A program made the position numbers and the translations under genes. A DNA stretch of 64,000 nt. Source: Candidatus Hydrogenedens sp. (lineage in GTDB: Bacteria; Hydrogenedentota; Hydrogenedentia; Hydrogenedentales; Hydrogenedentaceae). Within the stretch, counting starts at the first letter, position 1. Every line of letters begins with the position of its first letter. The DNA lies in NCBI GenBank assembly GCA_035378955.1, contig DAOSUS010000005.1, forward strand, positions 1 through 64,000, read 5' to 3'. The notes beneath the pieces are model-generated. The model ran no database searches. It was not told the DNA's origin and saw only the letters and a list, made by a program, of their open reading frames with translations. This document shows positions 36,431 to 46,194 of this stretch, one piece after another.

Positions 36431-38446
36431 ATGCGGTATCCTCTTTTTTTCTTATCTGTTTTTCTAACTTATTGTGTCTTTGCACAAACGCCAAACTGGC
36501 ACGAAGATAGTTTCTTGGGTATCCATTTTGACCTGCATCCTAACGCTCATGATACAGAATTAGGCAAGGAGGTCGATGCAGGACAGATACGCCAATTTTT
36601 AGTGAAAGTGAAGCCTGATTTTGTGCAGTATGACTGTAAAGGACATCCAGGTTATACAGGGTATCCGACAAAAATCGGTTTGCCTTCACCGGGTATTGTA
36701 AACGACGCACTTCGGGTTTGGAGAGATGTAACCAAAGAGTTAAACATTCCCCTTTCTATTCACTATTCAGGTGTATGGGATACACGAGCCATTGAACTAA
36801 ACCCCGATTGGGGGAGAAAAAAAGCAGATGGGACATTGGACACCAATAATACCTGTAGGACAAGCGATTATGACACAAAATTAATGATACCGCAACTTCT
36901 GGAAGTGGTTCAGGAATATGATATTGATGGTATGTGGATTGATGGGGAAAATTGGGCAAGTTATCCTTGTTGGTGTGACCGCTGTAAACAAAAATTTACA
37001 GAGACGACAGGAATAAAAGAGATACCAGTTAAAAAAGATGACCCCCACTGGGAAGAATGGACAGCATTTCACAGAAGTTTATTTGATAAGCATGTCCAGC
37101 AGGTAGTGGATGCTGTTCACAAAGTAAAACCCTCCTGTATGGTGTGTAGTAACTGGCTTTATACGATGCGTCAACCCGAGGCGATTACGGTAAGTGTGGA
37201 CTATCTTAGTGGTGATTTTACACCTTCCTTTGGCGTTCAGGAAGCATGTTATGAAGCCCGTTTCCTTGCTTCGCGTGGCAAACCATGGGACTTAATGGCA
37301 TGGAGTTTTATCCATTCATCCAGTATCGGGAAAGTAATGAAAACAGTTCCTCATCTATGTCAGGAACTTTCGGAGGTTTTGGCACAGGGTGGGTCTGTTT
37401 TTATTTATGATAATCCGAAACGCTCCGGCCGACTTGTAGATTGGCATACAGACCTATTAGCAAAGACAGGAGAATTCTGTCGAGAACGAAAAGAATGGTG
37501 TTTTAAGACAAAAACACTTCCCCAAATAGCCGTTGTTCATAGTGAAACAACATTCTATAAAGAGAATGAACCGTTATACCAAAAATATGGAGCCGTCCTT
37601 CAGCCGATAGAAGGAGCAACAACAATATTACTGGAAGCAGGATACTCTGTAGATATATTGAATGAAGATACATTAACAAAAGTTATCTCTCAATATCCCA
37701 TAGTTATTGTGCCAGAGCGTTCTGCAATTCCAGACTCAGTAATATCCGTTATAAAAGAATATGTCCAGAAAGGAGGAAAACTAATCCTTTCGGGTTCCTT
37801 CCTTGCAGAAAAATATGGAGAATGGTTAGGTGTTGAACCTGTAGAAGGAAAAATAAAAGGTTGGTTACCTGTTCCCGGCGGGAGCGCTGTCCCTACCGCA
37901 GGCGAATATCAAAAAGTCCGCCCTACTACGGCAAGAGGGATTTTTACTATCATGAATAATCAAGAGCAAGGAAGAGATGAAACGGAATTTCCTCCTGCAA
38001 CATTAACAAAACTGGGAGAAGGAATGGTTCTTGCTATCCATGGTCCTTTCTTTAAATACTACAATTCCCATCCTGTCCCTGCTTATCGTCAAATATTAGC
38101 ATTCTGGATGAATGAATTGGGCACAGAAAAATTAATCCGCCATGAAGGTCCATGGTATATAGAATTATCTGCTCGACAACGAGAAAATCAAATACTGCTG
38201 AATTTAGTTAATCGTGCTGTAGAAGGATATTTGAGTTCCGAACGACACATGGTAGAAGGGGTTCCAATTGTTCAGGGTATTATGATTACTATCCCTAAAG
38301 CATGTATTCCTTCAGATAAAAAACCTATAAGGGCTTATATAGCACCTGCTCAAATTCCTGTTAATATTGTAGAGGAGAAAAATCAATACAAGATAGTTGT
38401 GCCTCAAGTTCATATTTATGATATAGGAGTGATTGAGTTACAATAA
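36431..38446 (+). CDS. Secreted glycosidase-like protein (GHL6 / GH29-GH42-like barrel with trimerisation domain)
   Basis: A 671-residue protein with a signal peptide (about 1-18). A TIM-barrel domain (about 25-340) contains YDIDGMWIDGENW, a likely catalytic Asp loop, followed by the Cys pair segment CWCDRCKQKF that recurs in the hypothetical glycosyl hydrolase 6 and GH42-like groups. Residues about 355-560 look like a GH42 trimerisation, glutaminase-like domain (IVIVPERSAIPDSV, KGGKLILSGSF), and a small beta domain ends the protein. GH29 fucosidase relationship is possible. GGAG nine bases before the ATG fixes the start. The sugar specificity is unknown. Confidence 0.75.
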   Translation: MRYPLFFLSVFLTYCVFAQTPNWHEDSFLGIHFDLHPNAHDTELGKEVDAGQIRQFLVKVKPDFVQYDCKGHPGYTGYPTKIGLPSPGIVNDALRVWRDVTKELNIPLSIHYSGVWDTRAIELNPDWGRKKADGTLDTNNTCRTSDYDTKLMIPQLLEVVQEYDIDGMWIDGENWASYPCWCDRCKQKFTETTGIKEIPVKKDDPHWEEWTAFHRSLFDKHVQQVVDAVHKVKPSCMVCSNWLYTMRQPEAITVSVDYLSGDFTPSFGVQEACYEARFLASRGKPWDLMAWSFIHSSSIGKVMKTVPHLCQELSEVLAQGGSVFIYDNPKRSGRLVDWHTDLLAKTGEFCRERKEWCFKTKTLPQIAVVHSETTFYKENEPLYQKYGAVLQPIEGATTILLEAGYSVDILNEDTLTKVISQYPIVIVPERSAIPDSVISVIKEYVQKGGKLILSGSFLAEKYGEWLGVEPVEGKIKGWLPVPGGSAVPTAGEYQKVRPTTARGIFTIMNNQEQGRDETEFPPATLTKLGEGMVLAIHGPFFKYYNSHPVPAYRQILAFWMNELGTEKLIRHEGPWYIELSARQRENQILLNLVNRAVEGYLSSERHMVEGVPIVQGIMITIPKACIPSDKKPIRAYIAPAQIPVNIVEEKNQYKIVVPQVHIYDIGVIELQ

Positions 38447-38486
38447 TATTGTAAGTTCCTTCATATAAATTGAAAGGAGATGTTCT

Positions 38487-39032
38487 ATGGCTGAACTCAA
38501 AGTTGGAAATAGCGTAATCCAGGTTATTCAAGGCGATATAACAAAAGAAACAACAGACGCAATTGTCAACGCAGCGAATAAATCACTATTAGGTGGAGGT
38601 GGAGTAGATGGAGCCATTCATCGAGCAGGGGGTCCAGCAATTTTAGAAGAATGTAAAAAATTAGGTGGTTGTGAAACAGGCGATGCAAAAATAACTACAG
38701 GAGGAAGATTACCTGCGAAATATGTAATTCATACGGTAGGTCCTGTATATCGTGATGGAAAACATGGCGAGCCAGAACTATTAAAAAATTGCCATATCCG
38801 TTCACTGGAGGTAGCAATTGAAAATAATGTGAAAACAATTGCTTTTCCTGCAATTAGTTGTGGCGTTTATGGGTATCCCATAGAAGAAGCCAGCAAAATT
38901 GCTATTGGAACGGTAAAAGAATTTTTAGAAAAACATCCTGATTGCGGCATTACCCTGGTCCGTTTTGTAATGTTCGGTAATGATACCTATTTCCCTTTCA
39001 ACTCTACCCTTTGTGATTTAGGCGGAATGTAA
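38487..39032 (+). CDS. Macro domain protein (O-acetyl-ADP-ribose deacetylase type)
   Basis: A 181-residue single macro domain of the YmdB/MacroD type, which binds ADP-ribose and usually deacetylates O-acetyl-ADP-ribose or removes mono-ADP-ribose from acidic residues. Visible are GDITKETTDAIVNAANKSL, the catalytic-loop GGGGVDGAIHRAGG, and the distal loop SCGVYGYPIEEA. AAAGGAG stands before the ATG. No ADP-ribosyltransferase lies nearby, so its role is probably housekeeping. Confidence 0.94.
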   Translation: MAELKVGNSVIQVIQGDITKETTDAIVNAANKSLLGGGGVDGAIHRAGGPAILEECKKLGGCETGDAKITTGGRLPAKYVIHTVGPVYRDGKHGEPELLKNCHIRSLEVAIENNVKTIAFPAISCGVYGYPIEEASKIAIGTVKEFLEKHPDCGITLVRFVMFGNDTYFPFNSTLCDLGGM

Positions 39033-39050
39033 AAAGAAAAAATACAGAAT

Positions 39051-40121
39051 TTACTTTTTCTGTTTTCGTAATTTTTCAGCAGATTCAAGGATAAGTGTTT
39101 CCGTTTCTTCCCAACCGAGACAGGGGTCTGTTATACTTACACCATATTCTGGCTCTTTCCCCGGCGGAGGGAAAGGCTGATTTCCCGCTTTAATATTACT
39201 TTCCAGCATTGCCCCTAAAAGAAAGGGATTTCCCTCTATTCGTTGTTGTACTACATCACGCAAAACATGAGCCTGCAACGGATATCTCTTACCACAATTC
39301 GCATGACTACAATCTACAACAATCCGCGGCGGTAAACCTGCCTTTTGCATTTGTTCCGTAGCCTCGATGACGCTTACAGGGTCATAGTTCGGTCTGCCTC
39401 TGCCTCCACGGAGAATAATGTGGGACATCGAATTCCCGGCAGTTTCAATTACACAAGAAATGCCATCTTCATCAATTCCTAAAAAATGATGACTTCCACG
39501 GGCTGAAACCATAGCATCAATAGCAACCTGTAAATTTCCATCGGTGCTATTTTTAAATCCAATGGGCATTGAAAAACCGCTTGCCATTTCACGATGCGTT
39601 TGAGATTCTGTAGTTCTTGCTCCAATAGATGCCCAGCAGACCAAATCCGAAATATATTGAGGCACAATCGGGTCCAATAATTCTGTCCCTGTTGGAAGTC
39701 CCATTTCTGCGATACGAGTTAATATCTCACGGGCAAGCTTAAGCCCTTTTATAATATTATGAGTATTATCCAAGTCAGGGTCGTAAATCAGTCCTTTCCA
39801 TCCTAAGGTAGTACGAGGTTTCTCGAAATAGGTTCGCATAATGATGAAACAAACATCCGAAACCTGTTGCTGCACCTCTAATAATCGCCTTGCGTAGTCC
39901 AGGGCTATCTCTTTACTGTGAATGGAACATGGACCTACAATCAACATGAACCGAGAATCATTCCCGTTTAATATATTCCTAACGGTTTCTCGGGATTGAG
40001 CTATATGCTCTTTTATATTTTCTGATAAAGGATATAACTGTTTTATTTCCCTTGGAGAAATCAACGGTGTAAACGATAAAACATTGATATTTTCTATTGC
40101 TCGGGGTATTTGCTTATCCAT
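39051..40121 (-). CDS. 3-deoxy-7-phosphoheptulonate synthase, type I-alpha
   Basis: A second DAHP synthase, 356 residues, of the E. coli AroF/AroG/AroH subclass. The signatures are LIVGPCSIHSKEIALDYA, MRTYFEKPRTTLGWKGL, GARTTESQTHREMASG and VVDCSHANCGK, covering phosphoenolpyruvate and metal binding. The N-terminal extension that carries feedback sites in this subclass is present. I select ATG 40121 because GGAG stands eight bases before it; a GTG three codons earlier is less likely. The window thus holds both I-alpha and I-beta enzymes, possibly with different feedback control. Confidence 0.93.
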   Translation of the reverse strand: MDKQIPRAIENINVLSFTPLISPREIKQLYPLSENIKEHIAQSRETVRNILNGNDSRFMLIVGPCSIHSKEIALDYARRLLEVQQQVSDVCFIIMRTYFEKPRTTLGWKGLIYDPDLDNTHNIIKGLKLAREILTRIAEMGLPTGTELLDPIVPQYISDLVCWASIGARTTESQTHREMASGFSMPIGFKNSTDGNLQVAIDAMVSARGSHHFLGIDEDGISCVIETAGNSMSHIILRGGRGRPNYDPVSVIEATEQMQKAGLPPRIVVDCSHANCGKRYPLQAHVLRDVVQQRIEGNPFLLGAMLESNIKAGNQPFPPPGKEPEYGVSITDPCLGWEETETLILESAEKLRKQKK

Positions 40122-40343
40122 GAAATACACTCCACTTGTGTTTCACAAAGAATTTATATATATTCTAACAAATTTACTGCTAATTGCTTATAATTGAATA
40201 TGAAACAAAAACGATATATGGGATTTTTTAACTCCAAAAAAGTAATATAATATAAAAGAGGAGAAAAAAAGAATGTGTGTTCACTTCAAATTTTGGTGTA
40301 GTAGAATAAATTCATTAAAACAGTTTTCAAATTGAAAGTAACG

Positions 40344-41891
40344 ATGATTCGTATAAGAAAAACAGGATTAAGGTCTTTACGGACAAGTGTGATTTTTTTG
40401 ATAGCGATTGTTATAACCCCTATTGCGTCGCTATTTTTACTCCGTTTATTTGTTGTGACTGATGTTATTTGTTCGGAATATAATGATGTAATCAAAAAAA
40501 TAAAATCGGGCAAATATGAGAATATTCCTCATTTAGCAAACATAAAAGAAGGGATTAAATTGGTAAGAGATATATTCTGTAGTTTCTTCAAGCCTATGGA
40601 ATGGAAAACTTATGTTCTGAATAAAAAGACAGGAGACTTAATTGAAGATGGATATAGTAAGACATGGAACAGAGAAAATTCCCCTTCCGAATACTCTTTA
40701 AAGACATGTTATTATTTTTTAACAAATAATAAGATGATAGGCAAAGAATTGGATGATTATAGTAAGAACGAGGATTTGTTTTTGCCTAATAAGGACAGGG
40801 TTCCAGCGGATTGTGTAAAACGGGAGAAGGACTGGAAAACGGATTTTAAGTATTATTCGGGAAAACTTTTGGATAAGATTCAACAGATTGTAAAAGAACA
40901 GGGAGAGCAACCCATTATATACTTTCCCTATAATTCTAAAGGAGAGCTATTAGATATTCTTCAAAATAGATCACAATGGGAGTTAATTGCATATTTAAAC
41001 ACTATTATAAGTTTAGAAGAAGGAGATTATGCTCTGGCATTAGAATGGATAAAAGAATATGTACAGTTTTTAATACTCCTTGATGAAGGTTCTTCGTATA
41101 TTTTCTTTTACAGCAAATATATATTAGAACTAATCAATTGTTTACCTTTTTATTATCCATTTCCGGAGTATTTCTACGAAGAACTTATAGATTTTATAAT
41201 AAGATTAAAAAATAAATATGAAACAAGAAACTTCTGGAGAACGATTTGGTTTGAATTATTTGAGGTAGAAAATAGGTATACGGATTTAGATATGAATACA
41301 GTCAGTTTAATAAAAAACTGGTATAAGTCAGGGGAGAAGTTTGGAACATTGTTAAGTAGAAGAAAAGCATATAAAGGTTTGTCACGGATTGTGGCAAAAT
41401 ATCGTCCTATTTTAGAGTCCGCAACATGGGAAGACGCGGAAGAGGCTGTTTTTTATAAACGAGGCAAATTAGTTTCCTTTTTCGATAGTGTAGAACAGCA
41501 TGCAAACCAATATAAATTTACTCCGACAATCTATTATGATCAAAGAATTGGTATCCCTGTTCAATATACAATCCCTACACTGGAACATACGAAAAATATT
41601 ATTTATTATCGTCATTTGCAGTTATCTTATTTTTATGCCACTATTACACGAGTAGCGTTGGAATATTATCATTCATGCTATGGCGTCTATCCGGAGTCAT
41701 TGGAAAACTGTTTGAGGGATTACCTTAAAGAGGAAGAAATCACATGGATCAATGATTCTCTGGATATATTCTTTTATGAAGATAAATATATTATTTTCTG
41801 TTATCCGATGCCTAAACATGTGAAAGCAACGCTACCTAAAAAACATCGTTTCTATAATGTAAATATTGTGTTGCCTTTTCATCTATATTGA
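40344..41891 (+). CDS. Membrane-anchored protein of unknown function
   Basis: A 515-residue protein with one N-terminal membrane helix (about residues 12-37) and a large, aromatic- and Lys-rich helical remainder. Near the C-terminus a helix followed by YHSCYGVYPESLENCL resembles the pseudopilin-like tail found in uncharacterised proteins of planctomycete-type bacteria. No catalytic motif was recognised. The ATG at 40344 is preferred to a TTG four codons earlier; the ribosome site is weak in either case. Its codon use is more A+T-rich than that of its neighbours, and a DUF3800 remnant follows in the same frame, so this segment may be recently acquired. Confidence 0.55.
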   Translation: MIRIRKTGLRSLRTSVIFLIAIVITPIASLFLLRLFVVTDVICSEYNDVIKKIKSGKYENIPHLANIKEGIKLVRDIFCSFFKPMEWKTYVLNKKTGDLIEDGYSKTWNRENSPSEYSLKTCYYFLTNNKMIGKELDDYSKNEDLFLPNKDRVPADCVKREKDWKTDFKYYSGKLLDKIQQIVKEQGEQPIIYFPYNSKGELLDILQNRSQWELIAYLNTIISLEEGDYALALEWIKEYVQFLILLDEGSSYIFFYSKYILELINCLPFYYPFPEYFYEELIDFIIRLKNKYETRNFWRTIWFELFEVENRYTDLDMNTVSLIKNWYKSGEKFGTLLSRRKAYKGLSRIVAKYRPILESATWEDAEEAVFYKRGKLVSFFDSVEQHANQYKFTPTIYYDQRIGIPVQYTIPTLEHTKNIIYYRHLQLSYFYATITRVALEYYHSCYGVYPESLENCLRDYLKEEEITWINDSLDIFFYEDKYIIFCYPMPKHVKATLPKKHRFYNVNIVLPFHLY

Positions 41892-41921
41892 AATTATTTT
41901 CCTGAGGTTTGTTTCCTACTA

Positions 41922-42167
41922 TTGATTTCTATAAAAGAGATTGATTACAAGTTAAAAACTTCTGCAAAAAATCAAGCATATATATCTGGGTTACAGTTGG
42001 TAGATCTTATTGCGTATCCATCGTATAGATATATTGTGGAACATTATAAATTATATGAGATTAAACAATATACTTTTGGGGATAGAATAATAGATATAGT
42101 TAAAAAAAGGTATTATAAAAGTAGAAATGGGATAATCGATGGCTATGGGATAAAAAAGTTGCCATAA
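41922..42167 (+). pseudogene. C-terminal remnant of a DUF3800 protein
   Basis: About 80 codons resembling only the C-terminal end of DUF3800 proteins: SGLQLVDLIAYPSYR and a final DGYGIKKLP match the conserved end of that family. The start would be a TTG with no ribosome site, and the first in-frame stop upstream is the stop of the preceding gene. The N-terminal two thirds are missing. DUF3800 proteins are frequent cargo of mobile and defence-rich regions, so this is likely a scar. Confidence 0.6.
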
Positions 42168-42172
42168 AAAAA

Positions 42173-42188
42173 CCCCGATTGCTCGGGG
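42173..42188 (-). terminator. Rho-independent terminator for the ogt transcript
   Basis: CCCCGA and TCGGGG form a six-base-pair stem with loop TTGC. On the minus strand it is followed by seven T residues, the standard intrinsic terminator form. It stands about 170 bases downstream of the ogt stop. Confidence 0.75.
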
Positions 42189-42359
42189 CAAAGGCTTTTA
42201 TATCCTTCCACCTCCATAATTATGGATTGATTACATATTACCATAAAATTTTTGAAAATGCAAACTTTTTTAACACTAAATTAAGAGCAAATCGAGACAT
42301 TTCAGAAAAAAATAGAATTAATATAATTAAATCTATTAGTTAGTATTGATTTTTAGTTG

Positions 42360-42857
42360 TTATTTTTCTATATAGTGTTCAATTTGGAGGAGTTTTTTCT
42401 TCCATTCCAATCCAGCGGAGAAGCCACCTAAAGAGTGGTCTGCACATAATACCCGATGGCAAGGAATGATAATAGGAATAGGATTAGTCCGTAAAGCCTG
42501 ACCTATTGCCCTTGCATATTTTTTTAAAAATCCTGCTCGGTTTGCCAATTCTGCATAAGTACATGTGTTCCCCCATGGAATTTCTCGAAGTGCATTCCAT
42601 ATCCGTTTCTGGAATTCTGTCCCACTTGATATATCCAGAGGAACCTGGTCAAATAACTCAGGTATTCCAGAAAAGTATCTATCAAAGAGGGCTGTTAATA
42701 ATCGCCCTAATAGGATGTTAGGTCTCTCGTGAAGTAAATAAGGTTTCGCTGAACCTTCTTGGTATAAAAGAATTTTTTGCAATCCTATCGAGGAAATATA
42801 ACCGTAAATCGTGCCTGTGTTGTGTTTATAAACAAAGTTAGCAGAAGTTAGGGACAC
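42360..42857 (-). CDS. ogt: Methylated-DNA-[protein]-cysteine S-methyltransferase
   Basis: A suicide repair protein that transfers the methyl group from O6-methylguanine to its own cysteine. The 165 residues include the active-site PCHRV (Cys133), the helix-turn-helix segment with YAELANRAGF, and SLGGFSAGLEWKKKLL near the end. The start is GTG at 42857 with GAAGGA nine bases upstream. It is monocistronic, with an intrinsic terminator downstream and the radical SAM gene divergent upstream. Confidence 0.93.
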   Translation of the reverse strand: MSLTSANFVYKHNTGTIYGYISSIGLQKILLYQEGSAKPYLLHERPNILLGRLLTALFDRYFSGIPELFDQVPLDISSGTEFQKRIWNALREIPWGNTCTYAELANRAGFLKKYARAIGQALRTNPIPIIIPCHRVLCADHSLGGFSAGLEWKKKLLQIEHYIEK

Positions 42858-42943
42858 TTATTGGTTTCCTTCAATAATTATGAACATATTACAATATATC
42901 CAAAATATATCCAAAATTATATCATGCATAGGAAAACTACCTT

Positions 42944-44404
42944 ATGGTTCCTATTATTCTTTCTACGATAACAGCACGATATTCACACTCTGCATTTGGC
43001 TTGCGGTATTTGCGTGCCAATCTTGGGAGGTGGAAAGGGCAATGCGTAGTTAAAGAATTTCACTTAAAACAAACACCTTTATTTGTTGCGGAAAGTATTT
43101 TACAGGAAAAACCACAAATGGTAGGCTTGGGAGTTTACATCTGGAATGTTCAGGAAATAACCCAAGTGGCACAGATAATAAAAGGAGTTGCTCCACAGAC
43201 GATAATTATCATTGGAGGACCTGAAGTTACTTATGAATACGAAGACATGCCTATTTTCCATGTAGCCGATTATTTAATTCAAGGAGAAGGGGAAATTGTT
43301 TTTTCTCAGTTGGTAGAGGCAATTTTAGCGGGTCAAAAGCCAGAACAAAAGGTATGGGCAGGAGAAATTGACAATTTAAACACGATACAAATGCCTTATG
43401 ATGATTACACAGAAGAAGACATAGCACACAGAATAATTTATGTGGAGAGTTCTCGGGGTTGTCCTTTCCATTGTGAATTTTGCCTATCTGCCATAAAGAC
43501 GGGTGTCCGTTTCTTTGATAGGGGACATTTTTTAATGGAAATGGAAAAACTTATACAAAGGGGAGCGAAGAACTTTACTTTTGTAGATAGGACATTCAAT
43601 GTACGCGATGACCATGCCCTCGAAATTATACAGTTCTTCCTGAAATTTGTGAAGAAGGATATGCGTATCCATTTTGAAATTGTCCCGGATAGATTGAACG
43701 ATAGAATATTAGAGGAGTTTAAGAAATTTCCTGATGGTACTTTACATCTGGAGGTTGGGTTGCAAACAGTAAACAGAAAAACACAAGAATTAATCTCGCG
43801 TCGTCAAAATTTGACAAGAACCTTTGAAGTATTGCAATTCCTGAAAGAGAAAACAGGGGCAAAGATACATGCTGATTTAGTCGCAGGTATGCCTGCAGAG
43901 ACCTGGGATAGTTTTCGTGAAGGATTTAATTATCTTATTGAAGCCGCTCCACAGGAAATTCAATTGGGGATATTGAAACGACTACGCGGAGCACCGATTT
44001 CAAGACATATTGAAGAATATCAAATGGCTTTTGCCCCTTTCCCACCTTATGAAATATTGCAGACAAGCACCTTATCTTTTGAAGAGTTACAGAAGTTAAA
44101 AAGAATGGCTCGATATCTTGAACTTTATTATAATCAAGGGAATTTTTCTTACTCTCTTAATTTGTTGTGGAAAACAGGGACTACTCCTTTTGACGCTTTT
44201 TCAGATTTTAGTGATTATGTTTGGAAGAAGACAGGAAAAACACATGAATTATCCCTTTCCACCCTTGCTAATTTATTATTTTCATATCTCCTTGCTATGA
44301 ATAAGTTTCCGCCAGATATTATTGAAAAAGCCATCCGTGAAGATTACAATCAAAAACCCGGGAGAACTGAAAAACTAAATATGTCAAAGAAAATTTCTGA
44401 TTAG
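42944..44404 (+). CDS. B12-binding-domain radical SAM protein (DUF4080 type)
   Basis: A 486-residue enzyme with an N-terminal cobalamin-binding-like Rossmann domain (about 1-140; IIIIGGPEVTYEYE), a radical SAM domain with the cluster motif CPFHCEFC (Cys173, 177, 180) and a C-terminal DUF4080-like domain. The substrate of this subgroup is unknown. No partner gene is adjacent; purE follows after 92 bases. AGGAAA stands before the ATG. Confidence 0.88.
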   Translation: MVPIILSTITARYSHSAFGLRYLRANLGRWKGQCVVKEFHLKQTPLFVAESILQEKPQMVGLGVYIWNVQEITQVAQIIKGVAPQTIIIIGGPEVTYEYEDMPIFHVADYLIQGEGEIVFSQLVEAILAGQKPEQKVWAGEIDNLNTIQMPYDDYTEEDIAHRIIYVESSRGCPFHCEFCLSAIKTGVRFFDRGHFLMEMEKLIQRGAKNFTFVDRTFNVRDDHALEIIQFFLKFVKKDMRIHFEIVPDRLNDRILEEFKKFPDGTLHLEVGLQTVNRKTQELISRRQNLTRTFEVLQFLKEKTGAKIHADLVAGMPAETWDSFREGFNYLIEAAPQEIQLGILKRLRGAPISRHIEEYQMAFAPFPPYEILQTSTLSFEELQKLKRMARYLELYYNQGNFSYSLNLLWKTGTTPFDAFSDFSDYVWKKTGKTHELSLSTLANLLFSYLLAMNKFPPDIIEKAIREDYNQKPGRTEKLNMSKKISD

Positions 44405-44496
44405 AAAAACATTCCTTTACGAATAATGTTGTAGAAAAAGAATTCTTCATATATGTAAAATAACATTGAAAAATATATTAGACAAAGGAGAAATAT

Positions 44497-45000
44497 ATGA
44501 CAGTTCCAGAAAGAAAGCCCATAGTAAGTGTTATTATGGGAAGTGCATCAGACTGGGATGTAATGTCAGGTGCAACAAAAATATTAAAAGATTTTGACAT
44601 CCCTCATGAAGCCCGTGTTTTATCTGCACATCGGACTCCTGATATGTTAAGAGAATATGTGAAATTTGCAGAGGAGCGTGGAGTAGAAGTATTTATCACA
44701 GGTGCTGGTATGGCAGCTGCATTACCGGGCGTAGTTGCTTCTTGCACGATATTGCCCGTATTAGGTGTGCCGATTCCTTCGGGTGCGTTAAACGGATTAG
44801 ACGCCCTCTATTCCATTGTGCAAATGCCGCCTGGTATCCCTGTCGGTTGTTTTGCCGTAGGAAAATCAGGTGCTATCAATGCAGGACTGATGGCAGTGGC
44901 TATTCTCTCACAAAAATATCCAGAACTGAAAGAAAAATTAACAGAATATCGCGAGAAACAGGCAAAGAAAATTCTGGAAACAAATCTTCCTGAAGAGTAA
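44497..45000 (+). CDS. purE: N5-carboxyaminoimidazole ribonucleotide mutase
   Basis: A purine-biosynthesis enzyme converting N5-CAIR to CAIR. The 167 residues carry the class I PurE motifs MGSASDWDVM, SAHRTPDML and AGMAAALPGVVA. ACAAAGGAG stands before the ATG. purK is not adjacent, so it must be elsewhere. A TauE/SafE exporter gene follows 27 bases later. Confidence 0.96.
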   Translation: MTVPERKPIVSVIMGSASDWDVMSGATKILKDFDIPHEARVLSAHRTPDMLREYVKFAEERGVEVFITGAGMAAALPGVVASCTILPVLGVPIPSGALNGLDALYSIVQMPPGIPVGCFAVGKSGAINAGLMAVAILSQKYPELKEKLTEYREKQAKKILETNLPEE

Positions 45001-45027
45001 TTTTTCTAAAACATAGGAATTGTATTT

Positions 45028-45792
45028 TTGCTATCTGGTTGTTTTGTCTTTTGTGCTTTTTTTATTGCAAGTTTTGTGCATGCAACAACAGGTTTTGGTT
45101 CTGCGTTGGTTGGCATGCCTATACTTGTATTTGCTATTGGGCTACAGATTTCCGCTCCACTTTTAGCCCTGTTAGGGCAGATTGTTAATTTAGGGGTCCT
45201 TTGGCAGAACTGGAAAGACCTCGATTGGAAACATTCTCTTATACTGATTGTTCCTTCCATTTTTGGCGTTCCTATCGGATTGCTACTTCTTAAAGGGGGT
45301 AATGAGGAACTTTTAAATGCTGTGTTAGGAATCATTCTTGTAACCTATGGAATCTATTCGTTCTTCTATAATAACAACCAAGAAATAAATAAAGAAATAT
45401 CTGTTGTGAGTCGTCCTCATTTTTTTTGGGGTGCCATAGCAGGTTTTTGTGCCGGTATTTTGGGAGGAGCATACAATGCTAATGGTCCTCCGGTAATTAT
45501 TTATGCAAGTACTACACACAAAGATAAGGGCTCTTTCCGTTCTATATTACAGGCATTTTTCTTTGTAAATGGTTTCATTATCATAGCAGGGCATATCTTT
45601 GCAGGTCTGATAACAAAAGATGTTTTCTATTATTCCCTTTGGGGCTTACCTGGTCTTATTGTGGGAATGTATTTAGGTTTCTATGTAGACCGGTTTATTA
45701 CCCCCCAAAGGTTTCGGAATATTGTTATTACTGGGATAATTATATTAGGTATAGGATTGCTTCTCCCTGTTTTTTATTCCCTATTATTTTAA
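45028..45792 (+). CDS. TauE/SafE family sulfite/anion exporter
   Basis: A 254-residue membrane protein with about eight helices and the two-fold TauE/SafE pattern: ASFVHATTGFGSALVGMPIL in the first half and GFCAGILGGAYNANGPPVIIY in the second. The start is a TTG at 45028 with AGGA nine bases upstream. Family members move sulfite, sulfoacetate or related anions; the specific substrate is unknown. The stop overlaps the convergent rhaM stop by four bases. Confidence 0.88.
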   Translation: MLSGCFVFCAFFIASFVHATTGFGSALVGMPILVFAIGLQISAPLLALLGQIVNLGVLWQNWKDLDWKHSLILIVPSIFGVPIGLLLLKGGNEELLNAVLGIILVTYGIYSFFYNNNQEINKEISVVSRPHFFWGAIAGFCAGILGGAYNANGPPVIIYASTTHKDKGSFRSILQAFFFVNGFIIIAGHIFAGLITKDVFYYSLWGLPGLIVGMYLGFYVDRFITPQRFRNIVITGIIILGIGLLLPVFYSLLF

Positions 45793-46100
45793 TCCATGTG
45801 AAACACTTCACGGATGGGTATAAAACGCGGTTTATTCCCATCCGTCTCCATAAGTGGATTGGTTTTTGCCCACCATTCTTTCATGATGGGTTCTTGAACA
45901 ATACGGGTAAAGCACCTTTCCGGGTCTTCCGACTCAAAATAGGCAAACAAGTCCAATCCATGACGGTAAATTGAATAATTTCGAAATCCTGCTCGCTGAT
46001 GAGCCTCCAACACTTCTTTGCCTATATCTTCATGCAATTGTTCATATTCCTCTATAACGCTTGTATCTTTAAGTCTCATCATAAAAGCATATCTATACAT
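45789..46100 (-). CDS. rhaM: L-rhamnose mutarotase
   Basis: This enzyme interconverts alpha- and beta-L-rhamnose. The 103 residues span the whole family: YRYAFMMRLKD, YEQLHEDIGKEV, YSIYRHGLDLFAYFE and MKEWWAKTNPLMETD with its Trp pair. The ATG at 46100 is chosen because AAAGGAG stands six bases before it; an earlier ATG abuts the ribosome site. Other rhamnose genes are not in the window. The presence of xylose isomerase nearby fits use of plant-type sugars. Confidence 0.9.
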   Translation of the reverse strand: MYRYAFMMRLKDTSVIEEYEQLHEDIGKEVLEAHQRAGFRNYSIYRHGLDLFAYFESEDPERCFTRIVQEPIMKEWWAKTNPLMETDGNKPRFIPIREVFHMD

Positions 46101-46194
46101 ACACATCTCCTTTATTTTACTTTTTTTATATTGTATAAATTTGTATAATTTTATCTATTCCTCAACTTTAATGTAAACATGAAAGGTTTGAATT

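Noticed and set aside
39033..39075. Weak stem with T-rich tail near the convergent macro-domain and DAHP synthase ends
   Set aside because: Only five base pairs, partly within coding sequence; chance is likely in this base composition.
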